From Erythrobacteraceae bacterium (GTDB lineage Bacteria; Pseudomonadota; Alphaproteobacteria; Sphingomonadales; Sphingomonadaceae), in NCBI GenBank assembly GCA_024642525.1, contig JAHEAX010000002.1, positions 62,001 to 126,000 of the forward strand: a DNA stretch of 64,000 nt, given 5' to 3'. The position numbers were made by a program, and so were the translations under genes. The notes below the pieces were generated by a model that saw only the letters and a program-made list of their open reading frames with translations, did no database searches and was not told where the DNA came from. The first letter of the stretch is position 1. Each line of letters begins with the position of its first letter. Of this stretch, positions 35,661 to 44,952 are shown piece by piece.

Positions 35661-36557
35661 TCAGCCGCTGTGGCGGTATCCGAGTGGTTCGTCAGGCGCC
35701 AGGGCTTCGCCATCCACCAGCACAGGTGTTTTGCCAGCCCGAAGGACGGTGCCGATGCGGCAGACTTCCACTGGCCAGTCAGCAGCTTCTGGGCCGGTGA
35801 ACAGCAGTTGGTAGTCATCGCCCCAGCGCATGGCATCTTGGCGCCGGGTTTCCGGTGCGGCAATCGGAACAGATGAAGCAGCAATGTCGATGGTGACGCC
35901 GCTGGCTCGCGCCAAGCGGCTGGTATCGAGCAGCAGCCCGTCAGAAACATCCATCATCGCGCTGGCATAGGGTGCAAGGGAGCGCCCTTCAGCCAATAAG
36001 GGGACGGGGCGGCGATATGCACTGCCGTCTTCCTCCATGCCGGCTTCCATCGCCTCGAAACCCATCATCGCCGCGCCTACCGGCCCGGTGATGAACAGGC
36101 TTTCGCCTGCTTTTGCACCGGAACGCGAAGGCACAGGCGTGCAGCTGGCACGGCCAATTGCTGTCAGGCTGAAGCTTCTGGCTGCCCGGACTCCGCCGAA
36201 GGGGCCGCTGCCGACCGTGTCGCCGCCAAGCAGAGGTGTGTCATATGCGGCGAGCACATCCCGCAATCCCGCAACGAAACGCTCGTCACCGGCACCCAGC
36301 ATATGGGTGTAGAGCACGCCTAGCGGCAGCGCGCCTTTTGCAGCGAGGTCTGAAAGATTTACCGCGACCAGCTTCCAGGCGACATCGGCCATGTCCTGAC
36401 CGGGCAGGTAATGCACGCCTTCAACCATGCTGTCCTGCGTCAGCACCAGCGTTTCGGTACCAAGATCGAGCACGGCTGCATCATCATCCAGACCGCGCGC
36501 AGCAGGGTGAGTTGCCAGTGCGCGCAGGGATTGAATGAAATCAAGCTCGTCCATCAT
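35661..36557 (-). CDS. thiL: thiamine-monophosphate kinase
   Basis: ThiL phosphorylates thiamine monophosphate to the active cofactor thiamine pyrophosphate. The 298-residue AIR-synthase-fold protein starts DELDFIQSLRAL, has LDDDAAVLDLG, TQDSMVEGVHY, VNLSDLAAKGALPLGVLY and GGDTVGSGP, all typical ligand-binding blocks, and MMDVSDGLLLDTSRLARAS. Two ATGs (36557, 36554) can start it. It is 50 nt downstream of nusB, consistent with the nusB-thiL linkage of many proteobacteria. No TPP riboswitch is seen. Confidence 0.94.
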   Translation of the reverse strand: MMDELDFIQSLRALATHPAARGLDDDAAVLDLGTETLVLTQDSMVEGVHYLPGQDMADVAWKLVAVNLSDLAAKGALPLGVLYTHMLGAGDERFVAGLRDVLAAYDTPLLGGDTVGSGPFGGVRAARSFSLTAIGRASCTPVPSRSGAKAGESLFITGPVGAAMMGFEAMEAGMEEDGSAYRRPVPLLAEGRSLAPYASAMMDVSDGLLLDTSRLARASGVTIDIAASSVPIAAPETRRQDAMRWGDDYQLLFTGPEAADWPVEVCRIGTVLRAGKTPVLVDGEALAPDEPLGYRHSG

Positions 36558-36606
36558 CCAGCGATCCTGTCAGCCGCCGCGAGGAAGGTCACGTGAAAAG
36601 CAGGCT

Positions 36607-37071
36607 TCAGCCGCGCACGGTGCGGGCAACGGCATCAAGCACACCGTTTACGAACTTGGCTTCCTTGCTGTCAAAAAAGGCATGGGCCACATCGACATAT
36701 TCGGTGATGATGGTTTTCTTGGTCACATCATTGCGGGCCAGCAATTCATAAGCGCCGCTGCGCAGGATTTGCAGCATCGTCTTGTCGAGGCGGGCAACGG
36801 TCCAGCCTTCGGCGAGCTTGGATTCAAGCAATTCGTCGATTTCGGCGCGGCGCGCATCCACTCCGCTCACCACATCGTCGAAGAAATCCACCTCGGCATC
36901 GGCATATTGGTCATCTTCGATTTCGCGGCCAAGGCGGTGCTGGTGGAATTCATCCAGCAGTTTTGCCAGCGCGGTTTTTTCCATGTGCTGCTGATACAGC
37001 GCCTGGACCGCGGCAAGCCGCGCGACGGAGCGGGCCTGCGACTTGGGCGCCGGCGAGTTGGAATTGCTCAT
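36607..37071 (-). CDS. nusB: transcription antitermination factor NusB
   Basis: A 154-residue all-helical NusB, needed for rRNA antitermination with NusE/S10. It has ARLAAVQALYQQHMEKT near the start and TIITEYVDVAHAFFDSKEAKFVNGVLDAVART near the C-terminus, which identify the family. Its start overlaps the hisD stop by four bases (ATGA), and thiL follows. The length is a little above E. coli NusB (139). Confidence 0.95.
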   Translation of the reverse strand: MSNSNSPAPKSQARSVARLAAVQALYQQHMEKTALAKLLDEFHQHRLGREIEDDQYADAEVDFFDDVVSGVDARRAEIDELLESKLAEGWTVARLDKTMLQILRSGAYELLARNDVTKKTIITEYVDVAHAFFDSKEAKFVNGVLDAVARTVRG

Positions 37072-38357
37072 TTCAATCTCATTTCAATGGATTTTGCGTG
37101 GGCCGGTAGCCCTTCGGCATTGGCGAGCGCGACCCCGGCAGGGCCGATTGCTGCCAACGCATCTGCATTTGCGGAAATGAAGCTGGTGCGCTTCATGAAG
37201 TCGAGCACCGAAAGACCGCTGGCGAAACGCGCGCGGCGGCCGGTCGGAAGAACATGGTTTGGTCCGGCGACATAATCGCCAATGGCTTCAGGTGTATGGC
37301 GACCAAGAAAGACGCTGCCTGCATGGCGGATGCGGGCGAACATGGCGTCGGGATCATCCACTGCCAGTTCCACGTGTTCTGCCGCCAGCCTGTTGGCAAG
37401 ATCGACTGCCTGATCCATGTTTTCGACGATGATCATCACGCCGTGTTCGTCCCAACTGGCCTTGGCCGTCTTGCGGGTGGCCAGCATGGACGATTGCACG
37501 TCGACGCGATCTTCCACCTGCCAGGCGAATTTCGCATCGTCGGTAATCAGGATGGATTGGGCGTTGGGGTCATGTTCTGCCTGGCTCAGCAGATCGGCGG
37601 CAATCCAGTCGGCATCGTTCTTGGCATCGGCAATCACCAGGATTTCGGATGGGCCTGCCACCATGTCGATACCGACCACGCCATAAAGCTGGCGCTTGGC
37701 CTCTGCTACCCAGGCATTGCCGGGGCCGGTGATGACATCGACCGGCTGGATGCGGCCGGTGCCATAAGCCAGAGCGCCCACAGCCTGCGCGCCGCCGATG
37801 CGCCACACTTCGTCCACGCCTGCCAGATGGGCTGCAGCCAGCACCAGCGGATTGGTTATCCCTTTGGGCGTGGGAGTAGTGACAACCAGCCGCTGAACGC
37901 CAGCGACTTTGGCCGGAATGGCATTCATCAATAGCGAAGATGGATAGGCTGCGCGGCCACCGGGCACATAAAGGCCTGCCGCATCGACGGGATGCCAGCG
38001 CGCGCCAAGCCGGACACCTGCGGCGTCTGTATAGTCGCGGTCTTGCGGCATCTGCGCTTCGTGATACGCACGGATGCGTTCCGCCGCCAATTCCAGCGCC
38101 TCGCGCAATTCGCCGTCCAGTGCGTCAAACGCATTGCGGCAGGTTTCGGCCGAAATCCGCCAGTCGTCATCTTCAGTCAGCTGATGGCTGTCGAAGCGCA
38201 TGGTGTATTCGACAATGGCTTCATCGCCGCGCCGGCGCACTTCATTGAGGATGGAGGTAACGCCTTGCGCCACGTTGCCATCGCTTTCGCGGCGATCGTT
38301 CACAATCTTTCGAAAAGCCTTTTCAAAGCTTTCGTCGGTGATGTTGAGAACTTTCAT
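37068..38357 (-). CDS. hisD: histidinol dehydrogenase
   Basis: HisD oxidises L-histidinol to L-histidine with two NAD+ and Zn. The 429-residue protein has the family length and blocks VPGGRAAYPSSLLMNAIPAK-like and IDMVAGPSEILVIAD; the Zn/catalytic region is SQAEHDPNAQ and AGPNHVLPTG. Its ATG shares one base with the hisG stop (TGATG), so it is coupled to hisG. It is followed by nusB with a 4-bp overlap. Confidence 0.96.
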   Translation of the reverse strand: MKVLNITDESFEKAFRKIVNDRRESDGNVAQGVTSILNEVRRRGDEAIVEYTMRFDSHQLTEDDDWRISAETCRNAFDALDGELREALELAAERIRAYHEAQMPQDRDYTDAAGVRLGARWHPVDAAGLYVPGGRAAYPSSLLMNAIPAKVAGVQRLVVTTPTPKGITNPLVLAAAHLAGVDEVWRIGGAQAVGALAYGTGRIQPVDVITGPGNAWVAEAKRQLYGVVGIDMVAGPSEILVIADAKNDADWIAADLLSQAEHDPNAQSILITDDAKFAWQVEDRVDVQSSMLATRKTAKASWDEHGVMIIVENMDQAVDLANRLAAEHVELAVDDPDAMFARIRHAGSVFLGRHTPEAIGDYVAGPNHVLPTGRRARFASGLSVLDFMKRTSFISANADALAAIGPAGVALANAEGLPAHAKSIEMRLK

Positions 38358-39025
38358 CAGGCTGCCTTCTGTGCCTGCGCACCGGCGCGGAATGCCTCGA
38401 CCAGATCTGCAACGCGGCTGTCGGTCTTCAGCGCGGCACGGTTCACGATGAGCCGGGCCGAGATTTCCATGATCCTGCTGGTTTCAACAAGGCCGTTCTG
38501 CTTCAGGGTCGCGCCAGTCGAGACAAGGTCGACAATGCGGCCGGACAGGCCAAGGCTGGGGGCAAGTTCCATCGCCCCGTTCAGCTTCACACATTCGGCC
38601 TGAATGCCCTGCGCTTCGAAATGACGCCGCGTCAGATTGGGATATTTCGTGGCCACACGGACATGACTTGTCCGGTGAGCGTTGGATGCGCCCCTGCCGG
38701 CCCCGCCATCGCGCGGTTCGGCAACCGACAAGCGGCAGTGGCCAATGTCGAGATCGACCGGCGCATAAAGGTCGGCGTAATCGAATTCCTCGATTACATC
38801 GCTGCCGACAATGCCGATCTGTGCTGCACCATGGGCAACGAATGTGGCCACGTCAAAAGCGCGCACACGGATGAGGCGCATGTCGGCGCGCGTGGTGGCA
38901 AAGCTGAGCGATCGGTTGGCCTTGTCATGAAAGCCGTCTTCCGGCACCACTCCGGCACGCGCCATCACAGGCAACGCTTCGTCAAGGATACGGCCCTTGG
39001 GCACGGCAAAGGTCAGCGGAGGCAT
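38357..39025 (-). CDS. hisG: ATP phosphoribosyltransferase, short form
   Basis: First enzyme of histidine synthesis, joining ATP and PRPP. About 222 residues, so it belongs to the short HisG type that lacks the C-terminal regulatory domain and needs HisZ. Blocks: [49 protein letters not shown] and the PRPP loop [18 protein letters not shown]. hisZ is not in the window. Starts at 39040 and 39025 are both possible; the latter fits relatives. [10 protein letters not shown] stretch in the middle is slightly longer than usual. Confidence 0.93.
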   Translation of the reverse strand: MPPLTFAVPKGRILDEALPVMARAGVVPEDGFHDKANRSLSFATTRADMRLIRVRAFDVATFVAHGAAQIGIVGSDVIEEFDYADLYAPVDLDIGHCRLSVAEPRDGGAGRGASNAHRTSHVRVATKYPNLTRRHFEAQGIQAECVKLNGAMELAPSLGLSGRIVDLVSTGATLKQNGLVETSRIMEISARLIVNRAALKTDSRVADLVEAFRAGAQAQKAA

Positions 39026-39127
39026 GGCAGCGTCAGGCATGGCGCGGCAGATAGGGCTCAGGCGAAAGAGGCGCAAGGCAGAAAGGGAATGGACTTGCAG
39101 CAGGAACAGGCGGGACGAGTACCCGGG

Positions 39128-40183
39128 ATGCATGAAACCGGCCAGGATGCCGTCACGGATGCATTCCGATTACAAGTTGCCTATTGCGAAGCCAACAGCG
39201 CCCCGATCACCGCCCGCGTGGTAAGCGCCATTGGCGCGGTGCTGGCCAGCGATGCCAGTAATGCGCTGCTGGAACGGGTGCGCCGCTGGCAAGGGCCCCC
39301 GCTGGCCGATGCCCTGCCGCTGCGCGTGGCGGGCGGGCTGCATTCGCTCCACCTTGCAGGCGGCGAACCTGCGCTGGATGCGATTTACCAGGGCATGGGC
39401 GGTAATGACGCCGATGTTGTCGGTGATGTAATCATGCGGCGCGAAGCCGAAATGCTGCCTTGGCTGGATGGTCCGCCGCAGACAAATGAAGCAGGCCGGT
39501 CGAGCAATTTCATCGCAGCGATGCTGTGGCTGGCCGATCAAGGCCTTCCGACAAAGTTCGAATGTTTCGAAATCGGTTCAAGCGCGGGCATCAACCTGAT
39601 GATGGATCGCAATTTCTATGATCTGGGCGGTGTGACCACCGGGCCTGAAGCATCCGTCATGGCATTCAAGCCGGAATGGCGCGGGCCGCCGCCGCCCGAC
39701 AGGGACATTCAAATCATCTCGCTGGAAGGCTGCGATGTCGCGCCGGTTGACCTGACCGACCCTGCGCAGGCCCTGCGGCTCAAAGCCTATATCTGGCCGG
39801 AACACACCATCCGGTTCGACCGCATGGACGCAGCCGTAAAGGCAGCGCATGAAAAAGCGCCGCGGCTGGTGAAAATGAACGCTGCCGATTTTATCGAGAG
39901 CCGGCTTGCATCGCCGCAGGACAACGGCGTGACCCGCGTACTCATGCATTCCATCGTGTGGCAATATGTGCCCGACGACCAGCAGCAGCGCGTGACGATG
40001 GCAATGGAAGAAGCAGGCGCGCGCGCAACCGCTGAACGCCCGCTGGTGTGGATTTCAGTCGAGGCGAACCGCGCCACGCACGTGCACGAACTCAAAGTGC
40101 GCCACTGGCCGGGGGCGCCCGAACCGCAGTTGCTGGGCGTGGCGCATGCCCATGGCGCATTCGTGGAATGGCTGGCGGGTTAG
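39128..40183 (+). CDS. DUF2332-family protein
   Basis: About 351 residues of the DUF2332 family, whose function is unknown. Recognisable blocks are [49 protein letters not shown] and VMHSIVWQY-like [17 protein letters not shown]. The GSSAGINL segment resembles a methyltransferase SAM motif, but no activity is shown. It is divergent from hisG and overlaps the stop of the convergent epoxide hydrolase-like gene by four bases. An ATG at 39089 with a nearby AAGGGA is an alternative start. Confidence 0.82.
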   Translation: MHETGQDAVTDAFRLQVAYCEANSAPITARVVSAIGAVLASDASNALLERVRRWQGPPLADALPLRVAGGLHSLHLAGGEPALDAIYQGMGGNDADVVGDVIMRREAEMLPWLDGPPQTNEAGRSSNFIAAMLWLADQGLPTKFECFEIGSSAGINLMMDRNFYDLGGVTTGPEASVMAFKPEWRGPPPPDRDIQIISLEGCDVAPVDLTDPAQALRLKAYIWPEHTIRFDRMDAAVKAAHEKAPRLVKMNAADFIESRLASPQDNGVTRVLMHSIVWQYVPDDQQQRVTMAMEEAGARATAERPLVWISVEANRATHVHELKVRHWPGAPEPQLLGVAHAHGAFVEWLAG

Positions 40184-41094
40184 CCCGCCGTCCGTTGGAG
40201 AAAATCTTCCATTGCCGCGTTGAATTCTTCCGACGCTTCCCACGGGACGAAATGCCCGCAGTCAGGCACTTGCACCAGCGTGAGATCGTCAATGATATCC
40301 TCCAGCCCTTCAAGGTTGGAGGGCGGCAGGGCAAGATCGTCCATCGCCCAGATTACCAGTGTCGGGATGGTGAGATTGGGCAGCGCAAATGGCTGGTAAT
40401 CTGCGGGCAGTTCAAATGGCGCATCCATCGGCGGCACGTCGATCGGGCTGCCGCGATACCAGTTGAGCATCGCCAGTGATGTTTCGGGATTGGACCAGTC
40501 ATCGAACAGCGCCTTGCGCTCTTCATCTTCCATCGTAGGTGACCGTGCCCAGTCGAGCGCCTTCATCAACAGCGCAGCCAGCCCGTGTTCGCGCACCAGC
40601 GCGTCGTTTTCCGGGTCACGAAATGCGCGCATATACTGGCTGGCGGCACGCTGGACCGGATCGAGATAGAGCAGTTTCTGAAAAATTGCGGGGTGGGGTG
40701 CATTGGCCACCACTGCGCGTGTGACGCGGCCATTCATCTGCCCGCCCAGCGCCGTGCCCCATGCAATCGCGCCGCCCCAGTCATGGCCGATGATGGTGAA
40801 TTTATCGACGCCCAGCGCATCGGCCATCAGGAAAACATCACCAATCAATTTGTCCGGCGTGTAATTTTCCACTTCTTGCGGGTTTGAAGACCCGCGGTAG
40901 CCGCGCTGATCGGGCGCAATACAACGATATTTGTCAGCGAAATACGCGACCTGGTGCCGCCATGTGCGGTGCGATTCGGGAAAACCGTGGAGGAAGATGA
41001 GCACTGGTGCATCCCCGCCGCCAGACTCGGGTTGTCCAGTGTCGAGCACGTCGAGTTCGATGCCATTGGGCAGTTTTACGCGCGTAAGTTCCAT
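40180..41094 (-). CDS. alpha/beta-hydrolase of the epoxide hydrolase/dehalogenase type
   Basis: 304 residues. The nucleophile is Asp in GHDWGGAIAWG, the oxyanion motif is HGFPESHRTWRHQ, and the late His is in CGHFVPWEASEEF. Asp rather than Ser as nucleophile marks soluble epoxide hydrolases and fluoroacetate/haloalkane dehalogenases, which cannot be separated here. The acid residue may be the Asp in IWAMDDLALPP. It follows an SDR and a pirin in a three-gene minus-strand unit, five nt after the SDR stop. A role in xenobiotic or lipid epoxide conversion is inferred. Confidence 0.87.
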   Translation of the reverse strand: MELTRVKLPNGIELDVLDTGQPESGGGDAPVLIFLHGFPESHRTWRHQVAYFADKYRCIAPDQRGYRGSSNPQEVENYTPDKLIGDVFLMADALGVDKFTIIGHDWGGAIAWGTALGGQMNGRVTRAVVANAPHPAIFQKLLYLDPVQRAASQYMRAFRDPENDALVREHGLAALLMKALDWARSPTMEDEERKALFDDWSNPETSLAMLNWYRGSPIDVPPMDAPFELPADYQPFALPNLTIPTLVIWAMDDLALPPSNLEGLEDIIDDLTLVQVPDCGHFVPWEASEEFNAAMEDFLQRTAG

Positions 41095-41099
41095 GCCGC

Positions 41100-41924
41100 T
41101 CAGCTCTCCGCTTCCATTTTCTCGATATAGCCTGCTGCGACCATGCCGGCCATCTGGTCCAGCAAGGCATCAGGTGTGCGGGCCGCTTCGCCCATCATCT
41201 TTTCCGGGCCGCGCGCGACAACAATTTCGCGCTGGCCTGCGGTAATGGCGCTGAGGATTTCGGCCGCTGCTTCATCGGCAGGGATGCCATTGTCGATGGC
41301 GCTGTCGCTCTTGTTGCGAGGGGTGCCATCGGCATTCAGCGCATTGCGCGACACATTGGTGGCAACCGACCCGGGGGCCACGACATGGACATCCACGCCC
41401 TTGGTCGACATTTCCGTGCGCAAGGCATCTGCATAGCCGATGAGGCCGAATTTCGCGGCGCAATAGGCAGTGCGCATCGGAACGCCGACCTTGCCCGCGA
41501 CAGAGGATATGAAGACCAGCTTGCCCGAACCTTGTTCCACCATATGCTGCAAGATGGCCTGCGTCAGCGCAATGGGGGCCAGCAAATCAATACCGATGAT
41601 GTCATTATAGACCTGCATGGAAGTGTGGACCGCCTGCGAACGCTGCGAAATGCCGGCATTGTTGACCAGCACATCAATCCCGCCCGACCAGTCGATGGCC
41701 TTGGCAACAGCTGCCTGCATGGCGGTTTCGTCACGCACTTCGAACGGCAGGATGAGCGTTTCGACGCCGCTTTCTTCCGCCACTTCCTTCAAGCGCGCTT
41801 CATCACGGCCCGAAAGGATCAACCGCGCACCCTGGCTGGCCCATCCCATGGCCAACGCGCGGCCAATGCCGCTGGAAGCGCCGGTAATCCATACGGCGGG
41901 GCCGGATTTTGCTGTGTCAATCAT
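41100..41924 (-). CDS. short-chain dehydrogenase/reductase
   Basis: A 274-residue classical SDR. It has GASSGIGRALAMGWASQG (cofactor), NNAGISQRS, SSVAGKVGVPMRTAYCAAKFG with the Ser-Tyr-x3-Lys triad intact, and PGSVATNVSRNAL. A C-terminal extension of about 40 residues ends in a hydrophobic/amphipathic segment. Substrate unknown. It starts inside the pirin stop region (4-bp overlap) and is followed by the epoxide hydrolase-like gene. Confidence 0.9.
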   Translation of the reverse strand: MIDTAKSGPAVWITGASSGIGRALAMGWASQGARLILSGRDEARLKEVAEESGVETLILPFEVRDETAMQAAVAKAIDWSGGIDVLVNNAGISQRSQAVHTSMQVYNDIIGIDLLAPIALTQAILQHMVEQGSGKLVFISSVAGKVGVPMRTAYCAAKFGLIGYADALRTEMSTKGVDVHVVAPGSVATNVSRNALNADGTPRNKSDSAIDNGIPADEAAAEILSAITAGQREIVVARGPEKMMGEAARTPDALLDQMAGMVAAGYIEKMEAES

Positions 41925-42802
41925 GGGTAGCTCACTGTCTTGGGTTGTCCGGGGATGGGGATCCATTCTTCCTCGTCGCCGGGCACCTTGGGGAATTTAC
42001 CGTTCGACCAGTCATCGCGTGCTTGCCTGATCCTGTCCATGTCGGAACTGACAAAATTCCACCACACATGGCGGCGCGTGGTGAAGGCTTCGCCGCCCAG
42101 CAGCATGACGCGACCGCCTTGCGATGATGTCAGTGTCATGGAAGCGCCGGGTTTCAGCACTGTCAGATCATACAGGCCCAGCGGCTGGCCATCGACACAT
42201 GCTTCCCCGCCGACCAGCATCAGCGCCCTTTCGTCGGCGCTGTCGTCAATGGGCAAAGCGCCGGCAAGCCCAAGCAGGATTTCGGCATAGATGGTCTGCG
42301 AATGACAGGTTGTAGGGGCGCGCTTTCCCCATAATTCGCCCATGATGACAATGGCTTTGGCGCATTGATCTTCCACCACGGGCAGGTCTGCCACTGCCTC
42401 GAACGCAGGGGCCATATCTTCTCGCCCGTCGGGCAGGGCCAGCCATGTCTGCATGCCATACAGCCTCGGTCCAGTTTCCCGTTCTACAAGCGGACTTCGC
42501 TCGGAATGGACGATGCCTTCGCCAGCGGTCATCAGGTTGACCTGGCCGGGCCTGATGGTGGCAAAACTGCCCAGAGAATCGCGATGATCAATCGCCCCTT
42601 CAAACAGCCAGGTGACAGTGGCCAGATTGATGTGCGGGTGCGGCCGAACATCCATGCCCTTGCCAAGATCAAGCTGCGCGGGGCCGAATTCATCCACGAA
42701 GATGAACGGCCCAACCATGGTGCGCTGGCGGGCGGGCAGGGCGCGGCGAACCTGAAATGCCCCGAGGTCGTGAGTCACAGGCGAGATAATCTGTTCGATC
42801 AT
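41921..42802 (-). CDS. pirin-family protein
   Basis: A 293-residue bicupin of the pirin family. The N-terminal cupin carries VGPFIFVDEFGPAQ, DVRPHPHINLATVTWLFEGA and EGIVHSERS, providing the His/Glu metal site. Pirins include quercetin 2,3-dioxygenases and redox sensors; the role here is unknown. It heads the pirin-SDR-epoxide hydrolase unit. The first cupin looks intact; the C-terminal cupin has PGASMTLTSSQGGRVMLLGG. Confidence 0.92.
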   Translation of the reverse strand: MIEQIISPVTHDLGAFQVRRALPARQRTMVGPFIFVDEFGPAQLDLGKGMDVRPHPHINLATVTWLFEGAIDHRDSLGSFATIRPGQVNLMTAGEGIVHSERSPLVERETGPRLYGMQTWLALPDGREDMAPAFEAVADLPVVEDQCAKAIVIMGELWGKRAPTTCHSQTIYAEILLGLAGALPIDDSADERALMLVGGEACVDGQPLGLYDLTVLKPGASMTLTSSQGGRVMLLGGEAFTTRRHVWWNFVSSDMDRIRQARDDWSNGKFPKVPGDEEEWIPIPGQPKTVSYP

Positions 42803-42909
42803 GCTGAATGTTCCTGCCTTTCGCGCCAGACACGGGGTCGGGCCTTAAAGCCCCTGTGCCATCATTGATCGCGAATTGGGCCGCCATCAAGCGCCTTGCG
42901 ATGGCAGGG

Positions 42910-43188
42910 TTACGACGATGCCTGTTCTGCCGGTGCAGATGCCTTGATCGCCAGTGCATGAACGCGCTGGCCGGGAATATCGCCCAGCGCCTTGTTAACC
43001 ATGCGTTGCCGGTTGAGGCGCGACTGGCCATCGAAAGCGTTGCTCTCGATCACAATCGTAAAATGCGATTCGCCGCTGCCATCATCGCCCGAATGGCCGC
43101 TGTGGCAGGCGCTATCATTGATGACTTCGAGCCTCGTTGGCGCGAATGCATCGCGCAAGATCTGCTCCATTTCTGCCTGAACGCTCAT
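42910..43188 (-). CDS. BolA-family protein
   Basis: A 92-residue BolA protein, the family that works with monothiol glutaredoxins in Fe-S and redox regulation. The fold's second half reads ESHFTIVIESNAFDGQSRLNRQRMVNKALG, with the conserved His in HALAIKA. An expanded loop rich in His, Ser, Gly and Asp precedes it (around residues 27-40). It is divergent from a J-domain protein 53 bp away. No glutaredoxin gene is adjacent in the window. Confidence 0.92.
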   Translation of the reverse strand: MSVQAEMEQILRDAFAPTRLEVINDSACHSGHSGDDGSGESHFTIVIESNAFDGQSRLNRQRMVNKALGDIPGQRVHALAIKASAPAEQASS

Positions 43189-43241
43189 CGGATTCCTTTT
43201 CCTGTTTGCAATTTATGTAACCGACCCCATCCTAAAGGGCC

Positions 43242-43835
43242 ATGCGCGGCGACAGATTTCACGGACGGTTTGATACCAAGGGGCGCCAGTGCCAGGCGCC
43301 AGACTGCGACGAGGCGGGCGAATTTCGTGCGCCCGGCAGCCACGGGTCCAGTTTTGACGGACCGGGTCAATATCGCTGGTTCTGTCTCGATCACGTGCGT
43401 GAATTCAATTCAGGTTATGATTGGTTTGAAGGGATGAGCGAAGAGGAAATCCTTGCAGCTCAGTCGCCCGTGGCTGGATGGGGCAACACGGCCCGGGCAT
43501 TTCGCGCTGATGCCGTTGGCGATGCCATGCCTCGCTGGGCAGATTTCGAAGATCCGCTGGAAGCGATCAATGCGCGTGCCGCCGGTATCAAGTCACGCGC
43601 CCGCCACGGCGCGGAAGTGGCGATGGATGGCAGGTTCACCATGGACGAGGCGAAAGCGCTGCAAGTCCTCGGGCTGAGCGTGGAACTGGACCGGCAAAAG
43701 CTGCGTCGGCGCTATACAGAACTGGTGCGCCGCTATCATCCTGACCGCAATGGCGGGGACCGCAGCCATGAAACGCGGCTGGGCAGGGTAGTGGAAGCCT
43801 ATCAGCTGCTTCGCAAATCGCGCGCACTATCCTGA
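43242..43835 (+). CDS. J-domain protein with an N-terminal zinc-finger-like region
   Basis: 197 residues. The N-terminal 60 residues hold a Cys/His set (CQAPDC and later CLDH) likely to bind zinc. The J-domain is at the C-terminus (about 130-197): ALQVLGLSVELDRQKLRRRY, then HPDRNGG with the HPD tripeptide that stimulates DnaK ATPase. This reversed order is typical of an alphaproteobacterial J-protein of unknown client. It lacks the G/F and CTD regions of DnaJ. The 3' end overlaps the convergent SRPBCC gene by nine bases. Confidence 0.88.
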   Translation: MRGDRFHGRFDTKGRQCQAPDCDEAGEFRAPGSHGSSFDGPGQYRWFCLDHVREFNSGYDWFEGMSEEEILAAQSPVAGWGNTARAFRADAVGDAMPRWADFEDPLEAINARAAGIKSRARHGAEVAMDGRFTMDEAKALQVLGLSVELDRQKLRRRYTELVRRYHPDRNGGDRSHETRLGRVVEAYQLLRKSRALS

Positions 43836-44270
43836 GTTTTCGCAAATCTGCTTGAGCTGGTCTGCCACAGCTTCCCAACCTGCTTCAAAACCCATTTCAC
43901 GGTGCTGCCGCATGGCTTCTTCTGTCCAGTGGCGCGCGATTGCCTTGTAAAGCGTGCCGCTGCCTTCGGGGCGGATCGACCATATGCCGATCATGAACGG
44001 GTCGGATGGCACAAGGTCGGGCGTTATGGCGTCGGTAAAGGCAAAGCGGCTGCCTTCGTCCCACGCCAGCACCAGCCCCGGGGTCCGATGCATTTCGCCA
44101 TTGGGGCCGCGCATAACCAGGTCAGCTGTGCCGCCAGCGAACCTGTCCAGCCGTTCCACCTGCGTGGTCCAGGGAAGCGGGCACCACCATTCCGCCAACC
44201 GGTCGGTCATCACTTGCCAGACATGGGTTGGCGCGGCGTTTATAGTGCGCCTGACAGACAGTTCATGCAT
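43827..44270 (-). CDS. SRPBCC/AHSA1-family ligand-binding protein
   Basis: About 147 residues of the SRPBCC (START-like, AHSA1/CalC) fold. It begins with a beta strand and APTHVWQVMTDRLAEWWCPL and has the long C-terminal helix HREMGFEAGWEAVADQLKQI typical of the Aha1-like group. The ligand is unknown. It starts eight bases inside the end of the GST gene, so the two form an operon. The ATG at 44270 fits the fold start; the frame extends a few codons upstream. Confidence 0.86.
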   Translation of the reverse strand: MHELSVRRTINAAPTHVWQVMTDRLAEWWCPLPWTTQVERLDRFAGGTADLVMRGPNGEMHRTPGLVLAWDEGSRFAFTDAITPDLVPSDPFMIGIWSIRPEGSGTLYKAIARHWTEEAMRQHREMGFEAGWEAVADQLKQICENSG

Positions 44271-44898
44271 TGCCAGCCGCCTGTGCTTTCGCAATCAGTT
44301 CCATGTCGATTGCCTTGGCTGATTTATAGGCATCGCGGCCCCGCAGCCGCTCTGCATAGGCATTGAATGCATCGTGCTGCGGAAGGGAATTGAAGGCCAG
44401 CCCCCAGTCGATCTGGCTGCCGACATAAACATCCGCCATGGTGAAGCGTTTGCCGCAAATATAGTCGCGGCCTGACAAAAGCCGGGCCAGCGTATCCACC
44501 GTCAGTTCGAACGTGCCGAAGCCGAGCATGCCCTTCTTTTCGGGCGAGATATCCCATTGCATGGATTTGGCGATTATCGCCTGTTCCAGCGGCCCGGCTG
44601 CGAAAAACAGCCAGCGGTAATAGTCGGCCCGTTCTTCCGGCCGCGGCGCCAGATCGGGAGCGGTGGTATCTGCCAGATAGGCGCAGATCGCGGCGGCTTC
44701 GGTGATGACATGGATGTGGTCGGCATGGTGGTGGACCAGCGTGGGAACCTTGCCCATCGGGTTGGCATCGGTCAGCGCCCTGGGCTTGGCTGCCCAGTCC
44801 ACCAGTTGCGTTTCATAGTCCGCGCCCGCTTCGTGCAGGGCCCAGCGCGCAATCTGGCCGCGCGACATGGGGTTGGTGAAAAACGTATATTCAGCCAT
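44263..44898 (-). CDS. glutathione S-transferase family protein
   Basis: A 211-residue GST. The N-terminal thioredoxin-like domain begins EYTFFTNPMSRGQIARWAL and holds NPMGKVPTLVHH and TEAAAICAYLAD, the glutathione-binding motif (ESxAI-type). The C-terminal helical domain has KRFTMADVYVGSQIDWGL, with the conserved N-capping Asp. Likely cytosolic; it may act in detoxification with the overlapping SRPBCC gene. The ATG at 44898 starts MAEYTFF; an ATG six codons upstream (44916) is less likely. Confidence 0.92.
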   Translation of the reverse strand: MAEYTFFTNPMSRGQIARWALHEAGADYETQLVDWAAKPRALTDANPMGKVPTLVHHHADHIHVITEAAAICAYLADTTAPDLAPRPEERADYYRWLFFAAGPLEQAIIAKSMQWDISPEKKGMLGFGTFELTVDTLARLLSGRDYICGKRFTMADVYVGSQIDWGLAFNSLPQHDAFNAYAERLRGRDAYKSAKAIDMELIAKAQAAGNA

Positions 44899-44952
44899 TT
44901 TCCTGCTCCTGAACAAGCTGTTGGTGCCGCCTGTTTATAAGGTTTCATGCCT

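Noticed and set aside
36558-36606. TPP riboswitch near thiL
   Set aside because: The gap is too short and has no CUGAGA-type conserved core.
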